Shown here: positions 24,350 through 36,793 of the stretch, one piece after another | Numbering within the stretch: position 1 is the stretch's first letter | Layout of the letters: every line of letters begins with the position of its first letter | Origin: Stenopsyche tienmushanensis | Lineage: Eukaryota; Arthropoda; Insecta; Trichoptera; Stenopsychidae | Direction of reading: 5' to 3' | DNA: 64,000 nt | Assembly (NCBI GenBank): GCA_008973525.1 | Contig: WACJ01000469.1 | Span: 22,968-86,967 of the forward strand | Translations under genes and position numbers: made by a program | The notes under the pieces: model-generated | What the model was told of the DNA's origin: nothing | Databases searched by the model: none | The model's input: the letters and a program-made list of their open reading frames with translations, nothing else

Positions 24350-25470
24350 AAATTAAAATTTTCATTCCTTTAATTTGACTCCGCGCCGTCCGTGCGCATC
24401 GGATCTCTCGCATGATAACAAATTTTACTCTCAAAAGTGACTCGATGTCGACAACTGTTTGCAATTCGACATCTTTTACATGCCGTTATTGAAAATTTTT
24501 GATTTTGAAATCCGTAAACTCTCGTTTTTGAAGAGAAATGCAGCACAAAAATCAAGCATTGCAGCGTTCGCCTCTCCCCCGAGGCTGTAATATACTACGT
24601 TCGATCCTATCGGAAAATTCTCGATCTAACGTGCCACGCCTCCCCGACGGCCGGCCTACCTTCGAAGAAGAACCTCTCTCGAGCTACGTAAAATGTTCCC
24701 CCATAGTGTGAGTCTGTTTCGTTACGTGCATACAAAACTACAATGAACAACGATGCGGTCATATTTTAAGAGTTTTACAAAATTCGAAACTGTCGTGTGT
24801 TTTATTCACTTTCGTCTTATGATTTGAAAACATATTTTTTTAAATATTCACACAACGGACTGAAGAGTGTCTAAAAATATTACATATCTCTCTTCGAACG
24901 GACGCACGACGGCGCAGAGCGTCTCCGTAGCGATCGACGGAGAGCGTTCTCGCAGTCGGAGATCGATTCGAACTTTCGACTGTTATAATGTCTCCGAGTA
25001 TAGTTTTACTAAACATAAAAAGAAATATGAATCTATACATGTCCTGCAATTTAGTCGAATCGCACTATACTAAGAGCTTTACATGTTTCAGTGTCGACGA
25101 CGAGTAAAGTTCTATAATTTTGTACTACTTTGCTAAAACTACTATACTTTTTTCATTACAATTACTCTCATTTTTCTGTTTTTTTTTCAATTATATTTTT
25201 ACACACGGTCACGTTCGACTCCGAGAGGGACGGAGGCGAAGTCCGTCCGGCCGGACGCGAGAGGGACCGTCGCCAGAAGTGAGCGCCGCACGTCTCGAGT
25301 CGACCGTCTCTCGGTTCCCTTCTGCGAATGAAAAGAGCAATCTTCGTATAGTCGAGAGCGCCCTTTCGAACGCGGAAGAGCCGCTCGTCCCTTCGATGCG
25401 TCGAATTCGGCCGGCTCCGAGGGAAAGACAAAGACTGTATTTAAAAAAATAATCATCATTTACCGTTTAT
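24350..25470. other. Intergenic region between convergent genes
   Basis: Lies between the 3' ends of aprataxin (+) and the dipeptidase (-). I see no domain in its short frames. A CpG-richer patch at 25200-25440 codes for nothing recognisable. The plus-strand TTTATT at about 25467 is AATAAA on the minus strand and may be the dipeptidase polyadenylation signal. Confidence 0.45.
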
Positions 25471-25875
25471 TTACTGAAATTTGTATAAATACAAGTGGAT
25501 CAGTCACAAAAGGAAAACACTGAAAATGTAAAGTGACGTCAGGACAGAAGTAAGAAATCAGTCAACGGACGACTCGGAAGATGTCGAACGACGACGAGAG
25601 CGGCCTCCGACTCGGAGTCGAAGTTTCGAAGTTACCTCACAACCATTTCGTGCGCGCTTCTATCGGACGTGCGACACGCATATAATTTAATAGACGAGTC
25701 CGGAGGAGCGCGCGGCTGCGTCGAACGGAAGCCTCCCGGGGCGGCGGCGCGCGTCTCGGACGATCTCTCGGATAACTATAATTATTCACTAAAATCACAG
25801 GAAAGGTTTCGCCCTCCTCCGGGCGGGGCTCCGCGGCTAGTCGGGGCGGCGCTCGGGCGCGCACGCGGGCCCGGG

Positions 25876-27810
25876 TCAGGAGAGCATGTAGGTGCAGGCG
25901 GAGGCGGCGGCGCCCGCCGGGGGCGGAGCCGCCTCCTCGGCCGGCAGCACGGCGGCCAGCCGCCACTTGTCGCGCACCTCCTCCACGCGCCCGAGCACGC
26001 GCACCACGTTCAGCCCCGCCAGCTTCATGACGTCGCGCTCGCTCCACTCGGGGTCCGCCAGCAGCTCGGCCAGCAGGTGCGGGTAGCGCGACGCGTCCTC
26101 GAGCCCCGCCGGCGTCGCGTTGATGCCGTCGTAGCCGGCGCCGATGCCCACGTGGTCGACGCCCGCCACGCGCCGGATGTGGTTGATGTGCCCGATCACG
26201 TCCTTCATCGTGGCCGAGTCGTTGCACGACACGAGCCGCGAGAAGAAGTTCACCATGACGACGCCGCCGTTCTCGGCCACGAGGCGCAGGATGTCGTCGG
26301 GCACGTTGCGCGACGAGTTGCACACGGCCGTGGCGCCCGAGTGCGAGAACACGACGGGCGCGCGCGACGCGTCGAGCGCGTCGCGCGCCGTCGCCGCGGC
26401 CGCGTGCGAGAGGTCCACGAGCATGCCGAGCCGGTTCATCTCGCGGATGACCGTGCGCCCGAACGCGGACAGCCCGCGCTCGCCGCCGCCCTCGGCGCCG
26501 GCGCCCCCCGCGGCGCCCGCCCACGGCGTGTCGCACGCGTGCGTCACCGTCAGGTAGCGCGCGCCGAGCCCGTACAGCGAGCGCAGCACCGCCAGCGAGT
26601 TGCCGAGCGAGTGCCCGCCCTCCACGCCGATGAGCGACGCGATGCGCCCCCCGCGGTGCGCCTCGAGCAGCTCGCGCGACCCCGTCGCGAGCCCCAGGTG
26701 CTGCGGGTGCAGCTCGATCAGCCGCTTGATCACGTCGATCTGCTCCAGCGTCAGCTGCACGGCGTCCATGTGCTGCGCGCCGCAGGGCACGTACGCCGAC
26801 CAGAACTGCGCGCCGACGAGCCCCGCGCGCAGCCGCGGGATGTCCGTGTGCGACCACTGGCTGCGCGCCCACGGCTCCACGCGCGCCAGGTCCGCGCTCA
26901 GGTTGAGCCCGGCGACGCGGTTGTGCGCGAACTTGCGCACGTTCCACGCGAGGTCGTTGTGCCCGTCCACCAGCGGCGCGTCGCGCAGCAGCTTCCGCAC
27001 GATGTCGAGGCGCGCCTGCGGCGTGTCGCGCCGCCCCCCGCCGCCGAGCGCGAGCGGCAGCCCCAGCCCGACGGCGAGCGCGGCCGCGATCACGCACATC
27101 GCCAGGCAGAGGCAGCGCGGCCCGCGCCCGCCCGTCTCCGCCTTCGCGGGGTCCCCCGCCGAGCTGTAGCTGCTCGACGCCGAGTCCCCGCCGCCGAGGA
27201 ACTGCCCGCCGCCGCCGCCGTTGCAGCGCTCCGCCACGTCCGGCAGCCCGCCGCCGCCTCCTCCTCCTCCTCCTCCCCCTCCGCCGCCGCCGCCGCCCTG
27301 CCAACACTTAACTCATCAATCTCGCCTCCGTCTGCGGCCGAGCCCGCCCCGCCGCCCCGACACGTACCTGACACGCGACGCCGCCCGCCGAGTGGCCCGG
27401 TCCCGGACAGCACATCTGAAACGGAGAGAACACCGTGTCGAGCGGGGGCGCGCCGCGGCGCCGCCGCCGGGCGCCCGCGCGCCCCCGCCCGCCCGGGCCG
27501 CCCCCGCGGCGGGCTCGCGGCCGCCGTCCGCGAGCGGGGGCGCCCGCCGGGGAGCGCGCGCGCGCGCATGCGCCCCTCCTCCGCCCGCGCTCCGCGGGAG
27601 GGCGGATATCGACGCCGGCGGGCGCTCCCGGAGACGCGGCCCGGGCGGGACCGGAGCGATCGCGCGGCCCGCTCGGGGGGCCCGAGTCGCGCGAGGCGCC
27701 CCCCTCACTTGGTAGTCCATGTAGTTGCCATATCCCATGTGGTTGCAGGTGCAGGCGCAGGACTGGATGTGCTGCCGCAGCTCCAGCTCGACGTCCCACG
27801 GAGTCTCCAT
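25876..27810 (-). CDS. Membrane dipeptidase, metallopeptidase family M19
   Basis: Zinc enzyme that cleaves dipeptides, related to renal dipeptidase (DPEP). Three exons in transcript order, 27810-27709, 27415-27368 and 27297-25876, join in frame to 523 aa. Exon 1 gives a cysteine-rich start (METPWDVELELRQHIQSC...), exon 2 a 16-residue linker, and exon 3 begins with 17 glycines and then the whole enzyme. A hydrophobic segment at about residues 113-134 suggests a type II membrane anchor; vertebrate DPEPs instead use a cleaved signal and a C-terminal GPI anchor, and no GPI signal is seen here. Metal ligands are all present: H163 and D165 (DGHNDLAW), E276 (GVEGGHSL), H348 (VDLSHAA), H369 (FSHSGA); also H303 and R380. 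Exon 3 is extremely GC-rich and intronless. The start is uncertain because the frame stays open upstream, and exon 2 also begins with ATG. Confidence 0.88.
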
Positions 27811-28299
27811 GCCGTCACATGACGGGGAACGGCGGAGGCCCGCGGGCTCGGCCCCCTCCGGCCGCGCCGCGTCAGGCGTCCGGGGGCGAGAGCTCGAGCC
27901 GCGCACGCATGGCGCGGGGCGCGCGGCTCGCGGCTCGCGGCTCACTGCGACCTGCGCCCGGGCCCGCGAGGTTCCGGCGGCGGTTGCCAGGCGACGCTCC
28001 CGCCCCCGCCCTCGCTCCCGCCCTGCGCTGCGCACCTGCCGCCCCTCGCCGCCTCGCCGCCTTCCGGACCTCCTCTCCTCTCGTCGGCTCGACGGTCTCT
28101 CCGACTCCGGACCCGCGGTCGATCGCGACCCTCGAGATCCGGGAGGGCGGCTGCGATCTTCCGAGACGATAGAGCGCGACTCGGACTCGATCCGATCCGA
28201 TGCGATCGCACGCGGAGAGCGAAAGTCCGCTACGCCGTAGAGCGTAGAGCGTCCCGCGAGGGTCGACGGCGGACCGAGCGACGTCGCTCGTACATGCGT

Positions 28300-29124
28300 T
28301 TCAGAAAGAAGCTTTTCAAAATTATAATTTTTCCCCGCCGGAGACATTTAACCTCTCGACTGCCGGCGATAGATATATCATAATTTGCGTAAAAAGTTGT
28401 CTGACACACATTTTGTTAACGCGTGATGGAAAACTAACGTTACGACGAGCATGACGTAACTTTAGCTTTATCCTTTTAAATGCCAACGACTCACCGGCGA
28501 GTCGCATTTTTACGCGCTCATTGCGCTCTGGCAGTTAAAATATTAAAAAAACGTCGTTCCAACTCGATATGGACTTTTTTTATTGGTCGAGGGAACACAG
28601 TAATAAATTACAAAAACTTAACATACCATTAAATATTACAGACTAAATATTATTTTTCACACAGGTGCTAAAGTTATAACTGCAAAGAAAATAACACAGC
28701 TCACAAACTGATGGTGTAGTTAATGACACAAATTATATTGACAAGGATAATATGTAATGATCGAAAACTAATCTAAAACTATATCGCCAATCTTAGCTTA
28801 TAGTTTCCAATTGAAGTGGAGAATATATCCTCATCACCAATAAATTTATTATAAAAAGAACACGAGTGTCTAAAGAAGGTATCGTTTGCATAGTTTGTAT
28901 TGTAGAGAGTGAAGAGAGAGAGAGAGAGAGAGAGTGATCGAAGAATTCTAAACCTCACTTGTCCCAGGAGCGCAGCAGATTTAAATTTCTCTAGGGACTA
29001 TAGTGCACAGGTGTGCCAATATTTTAATCGTATAAAATATATCTAAATGTCATAAGTTGCATAATATTGCAAATTGTACAAAAACATTTTTTACAAATAC
29101 ATCATAAAAGAAAATCTTTAAAGA
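28300..29124. other. AT-rich spacer with (GA)n microsatellite
   Basis: No gene is visible. A run of GA dinucleotides occupies 28911-28934. CpG-rich DNA upstream of the dipeptidase start (27811-28290) probably belongs to its promoter. Confidence 0.5.
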
Positions 29125-30206
29125 AGTCAAGTGCTCTGCTGATGCTCTTCTCCTCCAAGACGACATTAATCGCGTTTATTCATGGTGTATAACTAATAAA
29201 ATGGTGCTAAACGCAACCAAATGTCAATCCATATCATTCACTAAAAAAAAATCCTATTAAATTTTGTTTTAAAATCAATGGAGTGCCAATTAATGAGTCT
29301 TCTGAGGTGAGAGACCTGGGAGTTCTGTTCGACAAAAAACTGAAATTCACTGCACACATCAATAACATTGTCGACAGATCAGCTAGATTGGTGAGCTTTA
29401 TTAATCGCAATACAAAGCAGTTCAGGAAGACCGAACCCAAAATCATTCTTTTCAACGCCTTAGTTAGAAGCGTGTTGGAGTATGCATGCGTGATTTGGAA
29501 CCCATGTTATGCTGCGCATTCTGAGCGCATTGAAAGAATTAATAGATCCTTTACGCGGAGCCTGGCCTTCATGTCTAGTGGTATCAGCAGTAGAAGTTCC
29601 TATCATCAGAGGCTTAATTTCTTCAACATGGCTAAACTATGCGATCGCCGTAGCATGCTCGAAATAACTACAATTTATAAAATACTAAATAACATAACAA
29701 ACTGTCAGGAATTCTTGAATTGTCTCAAAATTCGGGTGCCTAAAGTCAACGCTCGTCGTAAATATAATTTTTTTGAACTGCCCCTGAGTAAGTCCAACCT
29801 AGGTCATCATGCCCCCCTACATCGCACATGTTCCAAACTCAATGATATAATCAATGTCACGGACTTGGACATTTTCAATGATGGTCTTGCAAAATTCAAA
29901 CATGTCGTGCAGCGCAAGTTTTGTGAAAGTACTGCTAATTATCGTCACTTATAATGTTTTTCTGTAATTTTTTTTTTTTTTTAATCTTTCTTCTGTTATT
30001 TTTTTTTATCTTACTGTTTTATACTAAATCAAATTGCTATTGAACTTTTCATCTTATTGTTTCCTAATATATTGTAATTCATTATAACCAATGCTGAGCA
30101 CACCTCTAATTGATGTACACACCAGTCATGCTTTTATTGTGTTTTTTTTTCATGTAATGTTATGTATGTGCATTGTTGGTGAGCCTTTTAAATAAATAAA
30201 TAAAAT
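29125..30206 (+). pseudogene. Jockey-like non-LTR retrotransposon, 5'-truncated copy
   Basis: Reverse-transcriptase C-terminal region, roughly the thumb and connection. It starts DALLLQDDINRVYSWC, continues through LNATKCQSISFT and VRDLGVLFDKKL, and then SVLEYACVIWNP. The first part and the frame at 29283-29954 are in different registers: an A-run at about 29242-29250 carries one base too many, so the copy is broken. The catalytic FADD region is missing. The 3' end is an AAAT-repeat tail at about 30190-30206. It is a dead-on-arrival insertion related to, but clearly different from, the minus-strand copies at 30522-31010 and 32657-34045. Confidence 0.8.
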
Positions 30207-30384
30207 ATGTTCATATATATTTTTATAAAGAACGATGAGCTGACTGGGAGTTGTTCTTTCGTTATTTCCACTTTTCCAGGAGTGTTCGACGTTTTTTCTT
30301 CGAAGAAACTGAATTGGTGTTGTTATGTACCCTTCTCCGTTAGCCGACGCAAGACGATTGGCTTTACGATGTCTTCATTATTTT

Positions 30385-31010
30385 TAATTTTATTTTATTT
30401 GGAATATCAACAGCTCTTAACATATAGTAGAAAGATACAATAAACAACTTAAAGCTAATTACAGATATTCACCAGTAGAAACGAAGTAAAAATAGTGTTA
30501 TGTATCCTAAAATTATTTCAATTACATTTATTTATTTATTTATTTTTTAAGAAATCCAACAGCTTTACACATATGATTAGCTGTGGATTAGAATTTGTAC
30601 ATGCCATTAAGAGGATTTCACATATAGAAGTAGAGTATTGTTAAAAATGTATCGTGCACTCAGATTAGGACGTAAACAGTTGTAGTTATTTCGTTTAATT
30701 ATTTATTAATTTTCGAGAGATGATCCGGACAATCAACCTCGTTTTGGGCTATTTTTAAAAAGAGGGCAACGTCAGCGATAATACGTCGTTTATCTAGTGG
30801 TAGTAAATGATGCTTTCTACAATGCAGTTCATATGATCTAGAATCGAATTCTTCGTGCGTTCGATAGCTTATAAATCGCAGGAACTTTCTCTGGATGTTT
30901 TCGATAGGAGAAGTATATTTAGCGTATAAGGGATTCCAGATTTGCGAGGCGTATTCTAAGTGACTTCGAACAAGGGTACAGTAAAATATTTTCAGCAAAG
31001 ATTTTACCAT
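30385..31010 (-). pseudogene. Jockey-like retrotransposon fragments (two nested 3' ends)
   Basis: On the minus strand 31010-30699 reads LVRSHLEYASQIWNP, IQRKFLRFISYRTH and PLDKRRIIADVALF, nearly matching the larger copy at 32657-34045. Two separate AAAT-type tails are present, at about 30522-30545 and 30375-30400, each adjoining a 'caacagct' block. The lower fragment (about 30395-30490) repeats the 3' untranslated region of the 32657-34045 copy. So at least two short copies lie here, both 5'-truncated and inactive. Confidence 0.75.
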
Positions 31011-32650
31011 TTATTAACGTTTAAAACTAGTTACACCTGTTTTTAAATAAGACCGATTTCATTTTTATTCATGCCATTCAATCTATTATGACCTGAAAAA
31101 TTGGGATTGCCGTAAAAACCTTTTAAAAAAATCACAAATATTGATCAATCTCAGCTACCTACACCTCACGCGTGCCTCCGACCGGACGACGCTTCTCGTA
31201 AAATCGAAACATCCCTCAGCGGATGCGATGGCGGAGACGTTCCTCAGCCAACGGAAATCGTGATGAACCTTACCGGTTCGGAGCCGAGAAGCTCTAGGAA
31301 CAGAACAAGGACAAGAAATACATCAAGGAGAGGCAGACGAACAATTTCACTTTGCAACGATAACAGGATTGTCTTCCGTCGTCTTCTATATCGTTTTGAA
31401 ATCGCCGAACCGAAAGGGCCAACCTGAAATCGGAAAGCACTCGCTTTCGCTCGGGTAAGCTGCACACGAACGGGGAGACACCCTCAGTCGGTGTAGACGC
31501 GAATCCGAGATGCACTCGAGCGTCACGTATGTCTTCACTCTAGCCCGGCAACGCCCCAGCGAGGAAAAGAGGGACCGGACTCTGCATTCCGGAAAGCCCT
31601 TTCCAGTAAAATCAAAAAGGTCGTCTAGTAGTTTTCACTGTCTTCCGAGGAAAACTTCTCAGTCTTTGCGAACCTCCCACACTCCCTATCGTGACGATCG
31701 CGAAAGCGCCCGTCATTACGTTAATTTAGGAGACCCGCTGAGTGAACGTTCTAAATGAAATTCGGAGGTTATGCTACCTTCAATATAAAGTAAATGAGGA
31801 GGTGAATGTATGTTACAGACGAAATTAATATCAACAAGTTATTACACATTGTTTGTACAAAGGTATAATACACATGGAAAATTTGCTATCATATATCAAA
31901 AATTTTCATTTTCAGCCGATTTTGAAGCTCAAATCGTCGACGGTTCTCCGCTTTCTAAAAAATGAATTAGAATGTGAATATTATATTTGTCACACTACAC
32001 CGAGATACGTCGGTTATTCTGTCCCAGGATTCCTGAGCAATTCTGTAGTTAGAAACACGTTTTACGCCCGCAGAAAATTTTCTAAGGGGGGAAAAATATT
32101 TTTAGTAATTTTTTAGTAATGTCTCTCTACACTTTCTTTATGCTAACATGAAGTGATTTTAAATAAAAGTACATAGCATTATTTGATTATTTTCAATCAA
32201 TCCAGAGAGGGGCAAGATTTTTCGGAAAATAATTTTTCTTATTTTTATCGATAAGCAAATGGGGGTGATTGAAATTCAGTGATATTCATATTTCGTAGCA
32301 ATTTTGGGGCCCACTTAAATTTTTTTATTTCGGTCCATGCTAGCCTTCGAGTTCGAAGCCTCCGCAGTCGAATCCCCCTCCTCGTCACTTCGATATAAAA
32401 TTTTCTCCAATAGTGCCGATTTGGCGATTCCGTTATGTATTAAAATTGTATGATGCAACAGATCCTTTCGGTTCTACAATTTATGTTATGGAACGTCTTC
32501 TTCGTCAGTGTGATCTTCAAATGAAAGCGTATTTATCGTTTTGATTTTTCGTTGTTTCACTTTGACAAGAACAGAGCGACAACGGTCCAATATGTACTCA
32601 CTTTCGATGCGGACTGATCTCGCTCAAAAGACATTCATAACTATCTGTTG
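31011..32650. other. Spacer between retrotransposon copies
   Basis: A CpG-richer patch at about 31150-31760 carries short open frames on both strands without recognisable domains. The rest is AT-rich. I cannot support a gene here. Confidence 0.4.
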
Positions 32651-32656
32651 CATTTG

Positions 32657-34045
32657 ATAATTTATTTATTTATTTATTTATTTTATTTGGAATATCAACA
32701 GCTGATAATACAAAATAGAAGAATACAATAAACAACTCAAAGCTAATAAAAGATATTCGCCAATAGAAACGAAGTACAAAAAGAGAGAAAAAAAAAAAAA
32801 AAGTCACTAAATACATCTTTACAAAAATAATAATGATAATAATAATAATAACAATTAATAATGTTTAATAATAACAATAAAAATAGTAATATCCAATAAT
32901 AAATAAAAACAAATATAATAATCAATAATAATAAATAATCATAAATAATAATAATAAATAATCACAATTAATAATAATAATATAATAATAACTGATAATA
33001 ATAAATAATCACAATTAATAAAAATGAAATAATAAAAATAACTAATAATAATTTTTTTTATAAAATTTGCATATTAGGCCCCGAAGCTAAAAAATGAATT
33101 GGTAATGGCTTGTTTTGCTGTATTAATTTTAGTGTTAAAAAGGTCAAAATTGTAAATTTCACAAAGTTTATTAAAATTGTGGCTAGTTCGCAGAATGTAG
33201 CTATTACTTCTATAGTGGGTATTTGAATGAGGCACATACAGCAGCGAGCTATGGCGAAGAGGAGTAGATGAGGTTCTTATGCTGATTTTTGAGAGAAGGT
33301 CCGGACAATCAACCTCGCTTTGGGCTATTTTGAAAAAGAGGGCAACGTCAGCGATAATACGTCGTTTATCTAGCGGTAGTAAATGATGCCTCCTACAGTG
33401 CAATTCATAAAAACTAGAGTCAAATTTATTGTGCGTTCGATAGCTTATAAACCGCAGGAACTTTCTCTGGACGTTTTCTATGCGAGAAGTATATTTATCA
33501 TAAGAAGGATTCCAAATTTGCGAGGCATATTCTAAGTGACTTCGAACAAGGCTACAGTATAATATTTTCAGTGTTTTAACTTGACGAAAATCACTAGAGC
33601 TTCTTATTATAAACCCAAGGGCTTTCATAGCTTTAGAAATAATATAGTTAACATGTTGATTGAAAGAAAGCTTTGAATCATGAAACACCCCAAGGTCTCG
33701 CAGAGAATCGCTCCTTTGCACTAATTCATTTTTCAATTGGTAATCGAAGAGTATGGGATTACGCTTTCGCGTGAAGCTCATTATACTACATTTGGATGGG
33801 TTAAGATCTAAGCAATGATCATCACAATATTTCTGCAGTCGGTACAGATCCCCTTGTAGCGCCATTGCATCGCTCATTGACGAGATAGTATTATAGACTT
33901 TGATATCATCCGCAAAGCACAATAATTTAGAGGAGGTAAGACAAGTATCAACGTCGTATAAGAATATTGCAAACAACAGAGGACCAATCAAGGAACCCTG
34001 AGGAACACCACTAGGTACAGGGACCCACCCCGAGATGTAATTTTA
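32657..34045 (-). pseudogene. Jockey-like non-LTR retrotransposon, longest copy
   Basis: The minus-strand frame from 33991 to 33074 and its upstream extension read SGVPQGSLIGPLLF, then LLCFADDIKVY (catalytic FADD), then LNPSKCSIMSFTRKRNP, RDLGVFHDSKLSFNQH and SHLEYASQIWNP. This covers the palm from motif B onward plus the thumb. Homology stops near 34030-34045, so about two thirds of the element, including the endonuclease and gag, is missing. The 3' untranslated region holds long runs of AAT/ATA repeats (32825-33060), and the tail is AAAT repeats ending at about 32657. The 305-residue frame has no stops, so this insertion is fairly young. Confidence 0.85.
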
Positions 34046-34139
34046 GTATTAAGTGATAGTATTTAAATTTATATTTTTCAAAATGATTCAGACCGAGATG
34101 CTCCTTTCGATATCTTCTTTTTTTTATGGAATAAGATTT

Positions 34140-35058
34140 GTACTGCGAATCGCAGCTGCGATCCGAGACGACGATCGCGAGACTGCGACGAGACGGATAG
34201 GCGCGAACGAGGAGCGTCGGGAAACGACGACGTCGTTCAGTCTTCGTTGTCGCATTTTGGACGCCGCGACTCGAACCGAAGCTCGGCAGATCGGACGGCG
34301 TAGCATATGCACCGGCGATCGGAACGGTCTCGAGACGAGGGGGAGCGGGAGGAGGTCGGCGGGAGGAGGGCCGGGGAGGCAATCGATCCGCGCATGGCAC
34401 CTGTTGCCAAGCGCGAGAGGCGCGCTTCCCGCCTTTCGACGCTCGCCGAGACGCCTCTCGGAACGGAGTGAGATCGAGCGGCGCCCTCGGAAGGCGCGCT
34501 CCCTCGCCGGCCGCTCGCGGTCCCCCGGTCTCGCGGCCCTCTCGGAACGGGAGACGGGCTCTCCCGCTCCCGCCGCCCTTCGCCGCTTCGATCGCCACCC
34601 GCCGCCCCCCGGCTTCGAGCCCCGCGCCCCGCGCCGCCTCCGGGCCGGATCTCGCAGATCGCTCCAGCTCTCCGTCGAGATGATCGCCTCCGACGCCTCG
34701 CCGGCGGACGCGCCCCGCGCTCGCGCTCGCGCGTCTACTCGGAACTCTCTCCTCTCTCTGCGATTTCGCACTCGCGCCTCCTCCTGAAGAGGGACGCTTC
34801 GGTCCCTCGCCCGGCTTCCCCCCGCGGAGGGCGGCCGGACCCGCCGCGCGAGACGGTCGGAGGGCCCCCCGGAGCCGGCGGAGGCGCGTCCGGGGAGCGC
34901 GTTCGCGAGAGTGCGTCGGATCCGCTCGCCGGTCGGACATGTAGCGAGGCGGAGGCGCCTCCCGCGACCGCTACGAGCGGAGGGGCACGCTCCGAGACCG
35001 GCCGGACTCCGAGGGCGGAGGCCGCGACTCCGGCGCCGCGCCCGCGGGCGGCCGAGCC
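34140..35058. other. CpG-rich promoter zone of the TMEM200 gene
   Basis: Composition jumps at about 34140 from the AT-rich retrotransposon flank to very GC-rich DNA that leads into the next gene. Long open frames on both strands lack domains and are read as chance. No specific promoter motif was recognised. Confidence 0.45.
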
Positions 35059-36793
35059 ATGCGCGCCGGGGCCCGCCTCGGCTCCCAGTGGACCGCGCGC
35101 CGCAAGCCCTGCGTCTCGGGACCGCTGCGCCGCGCCCACCCCGCCTCGGGGGCCACCTGGAACGTGCAGGTCTCCCCGCCGACCGCGAGAGAGCGCCCCC
35201 CGTCGCCCCTCGCGGCGCGGCCCTCACGGTTCCTCTCTTCCAGGTCGTCAAGGGAAAGGTGACGTCCGAGTGCCTCTGGCACGCGTGCAGGGCTCTCTCG
35301 CTGGGACTGCTGCTTATGGCGCTCGGGGCCGCGATGGCCACGATAGGTGAGCCCCGGAGAGCCCGCCCCCGGAGCGCGCGCGCCGGGCGCGGGCCCTCTG
35401 ACCGTCGCCTCGGCGATCCGTCCACAGGATACTACGCCGACCACCTGTCGACGGGGCAGGAGGTCCGCGGCAACGCCACCGTGCGGATAAAGAACGAGTC
35501 GAGGGGCTTCCACCTCAACAACCTGTCGTACGCCGGACCGATAGTCATGGGAGTCGGCGGTGCGTATCTCCCCGTCGCCGGCGGCCTCGCCCCCGGGGCG
35601 CGCGCCCCCCGGCCGCCGGCTGACGCCGGCCGCTCTCCTCCGCAGGCTTCATAGTCGTCGCAGCGTGCGTGATGACGTTCGAGGCGCGCGACTCCGCCGC
35701 GAAGGTGACGCCGGCGAGGCCGAGGGGCTCCGCGACCGCCGTCGGGACGCGCGCCCCCGCGCAGGCGGGCGCCCGCCGCTGCGCCGCCTCGCAGACGGGC
35801 CCGGCGCGCTGGGACCGCCGGCCGGGCCCCCTCCCGCCGCCTCCGGACGACCGCAAGGCGCTCACGGAGGCCTTCCTGCGCTTCTCGGCCGACTTAGGGT
35901 GCGTCTCCCCGCCCGGGCTCCCCTCGCTCCTCGCTCTCCGTTCCTCTCTCATCGTCTCCGTTTTTCGATCGAGCAGGGAAAACCGGGCGCCGAACCGATG
36001 CGGCGTCTCTCGGCGGAGGCCGTTCGCCGGCGGCCCGTCGCCGGCCGCCCCGAGGAGGATCGTCCCCCGCAGCGGCTCCGTCCCCGACCTCGACGCGGAG
36101 GCGGCCCCGCCGCGCCCGACCCCGCGCGTCCCCGCCGGCCCGCGGCCCCGCCCGCCGCCGAGGCAGGCGCTCTCCGTCGACGAGACCCGAGTCAGGTGCG
36201 CGTCCCCGCGATCCGCCCGCGCGGCCCCCGGGGGCGCCCGCTGACCCTCCCCTCCGTCCCGCAGGTTCAGCCGGGAGTCGCTCGCCGGCTCGCAGGCGTC
36301 GATGGCGATGGACCTGCACGTGCCGAGCGACGCGCCCGTCACGCTGCGCGTCCGAGATCGCTCGCGGCGCCGCCCCCTCTCGCGCCAGAGGCAGATCGCG
36401 GACGAGGAGGACCGCGGGGGCGCGTCTCCGCCCGACGCCGCCGGGCGCGCGTCCGCCCCGTCTCGCTCTCCCTTCGCCCCGTCGGCGCGAGACGCGGAGA
36501 GGGACCGCGACACCCGCTCCTGCAGCCCCCGTCTGTCCGGCCGCGCGGGGAGCGAGCTCAGGTGGGCGGAGGGTCCCCCGGGAGCCGCGCGCCGTCGCCG
36601 ACGCCGCCGACTGAAGCCGTTCTGTGATTTCAGAGGCGCCTCGGGCGTCCCCGGACGCGAGGAGAGTCCGGAGAGCCCCCGACGAGACGCCGGAGCGGAG
36701 CCCGACCGCCGGTCCGCGGAGGGCGACCCCGTCCCCGAGGAGGGGGACCGGCCCGCGAGCGCCGCCGGCCTGGCGGAGGGCGACGTCGACTGA
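35059..36793 (+). CDS. TMEM200: TMEM200-family two-pass membrane protein
   Basis: Uncharacterised membrane protein of the TMEM200/DUF2371 family; molecular function unknown. Seven exons, 35059-35169, 35244-35346, 35428-35559, 35646-35898, 35977-36195, 36265-36561 and 36634-36793, close in frame to 424 aa. VVKGKV (38-43) matches the family's V-x-G-K entry motif. Two membrane segments are at about 54-74 and 107-127, separated by a short loop with three N-glycosylation sequons (N87, N94, N103) and the stretch GFHLNNLSYAGPIVMG. The long basic, proline- and arginine-rich tail keeps small conserved islands such as GSQASMAMDLHVP. The fourth intron (35899-35976) is 78 nt and open in frame, so retention would add 26 residues without a stop. 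The first exon is the least certain because its donor is weak. Only 531 bp separate this gene from the opsin. Confidence 0.82.

Noticed and set aside
25669..27822. 717-codon plus-strand open frame opposite the dipeptidase
   Set aside because: It mirrors a GC-rich coding exon with strong third-position bias. The minus strand has the full M19 active site, while this frame has no domain.
26000..28347. Other overlapping frames near the dipeptidase, including a 556-codon minus-strand frame
   Set aside because: These are register shadows, mostly Arg/Ala runs. Only the frame joined by consensus splice sites makes sense as protein.
30315..30510. TGTTATGTACCC and TGTTATGTATCC words resembling the start of the LTR at 50572
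   Set aside because: Similarity stops after about 12 bases, so these are chance or uninformative matches.
34011..35654. Long frames on both strands upstream of TMEM200
   Set aside because: They are composed of Arg/Ser/Pro low-complexity sequence in a CpG-rich promoter zone, and their starts and stops do not align with any splice signals.
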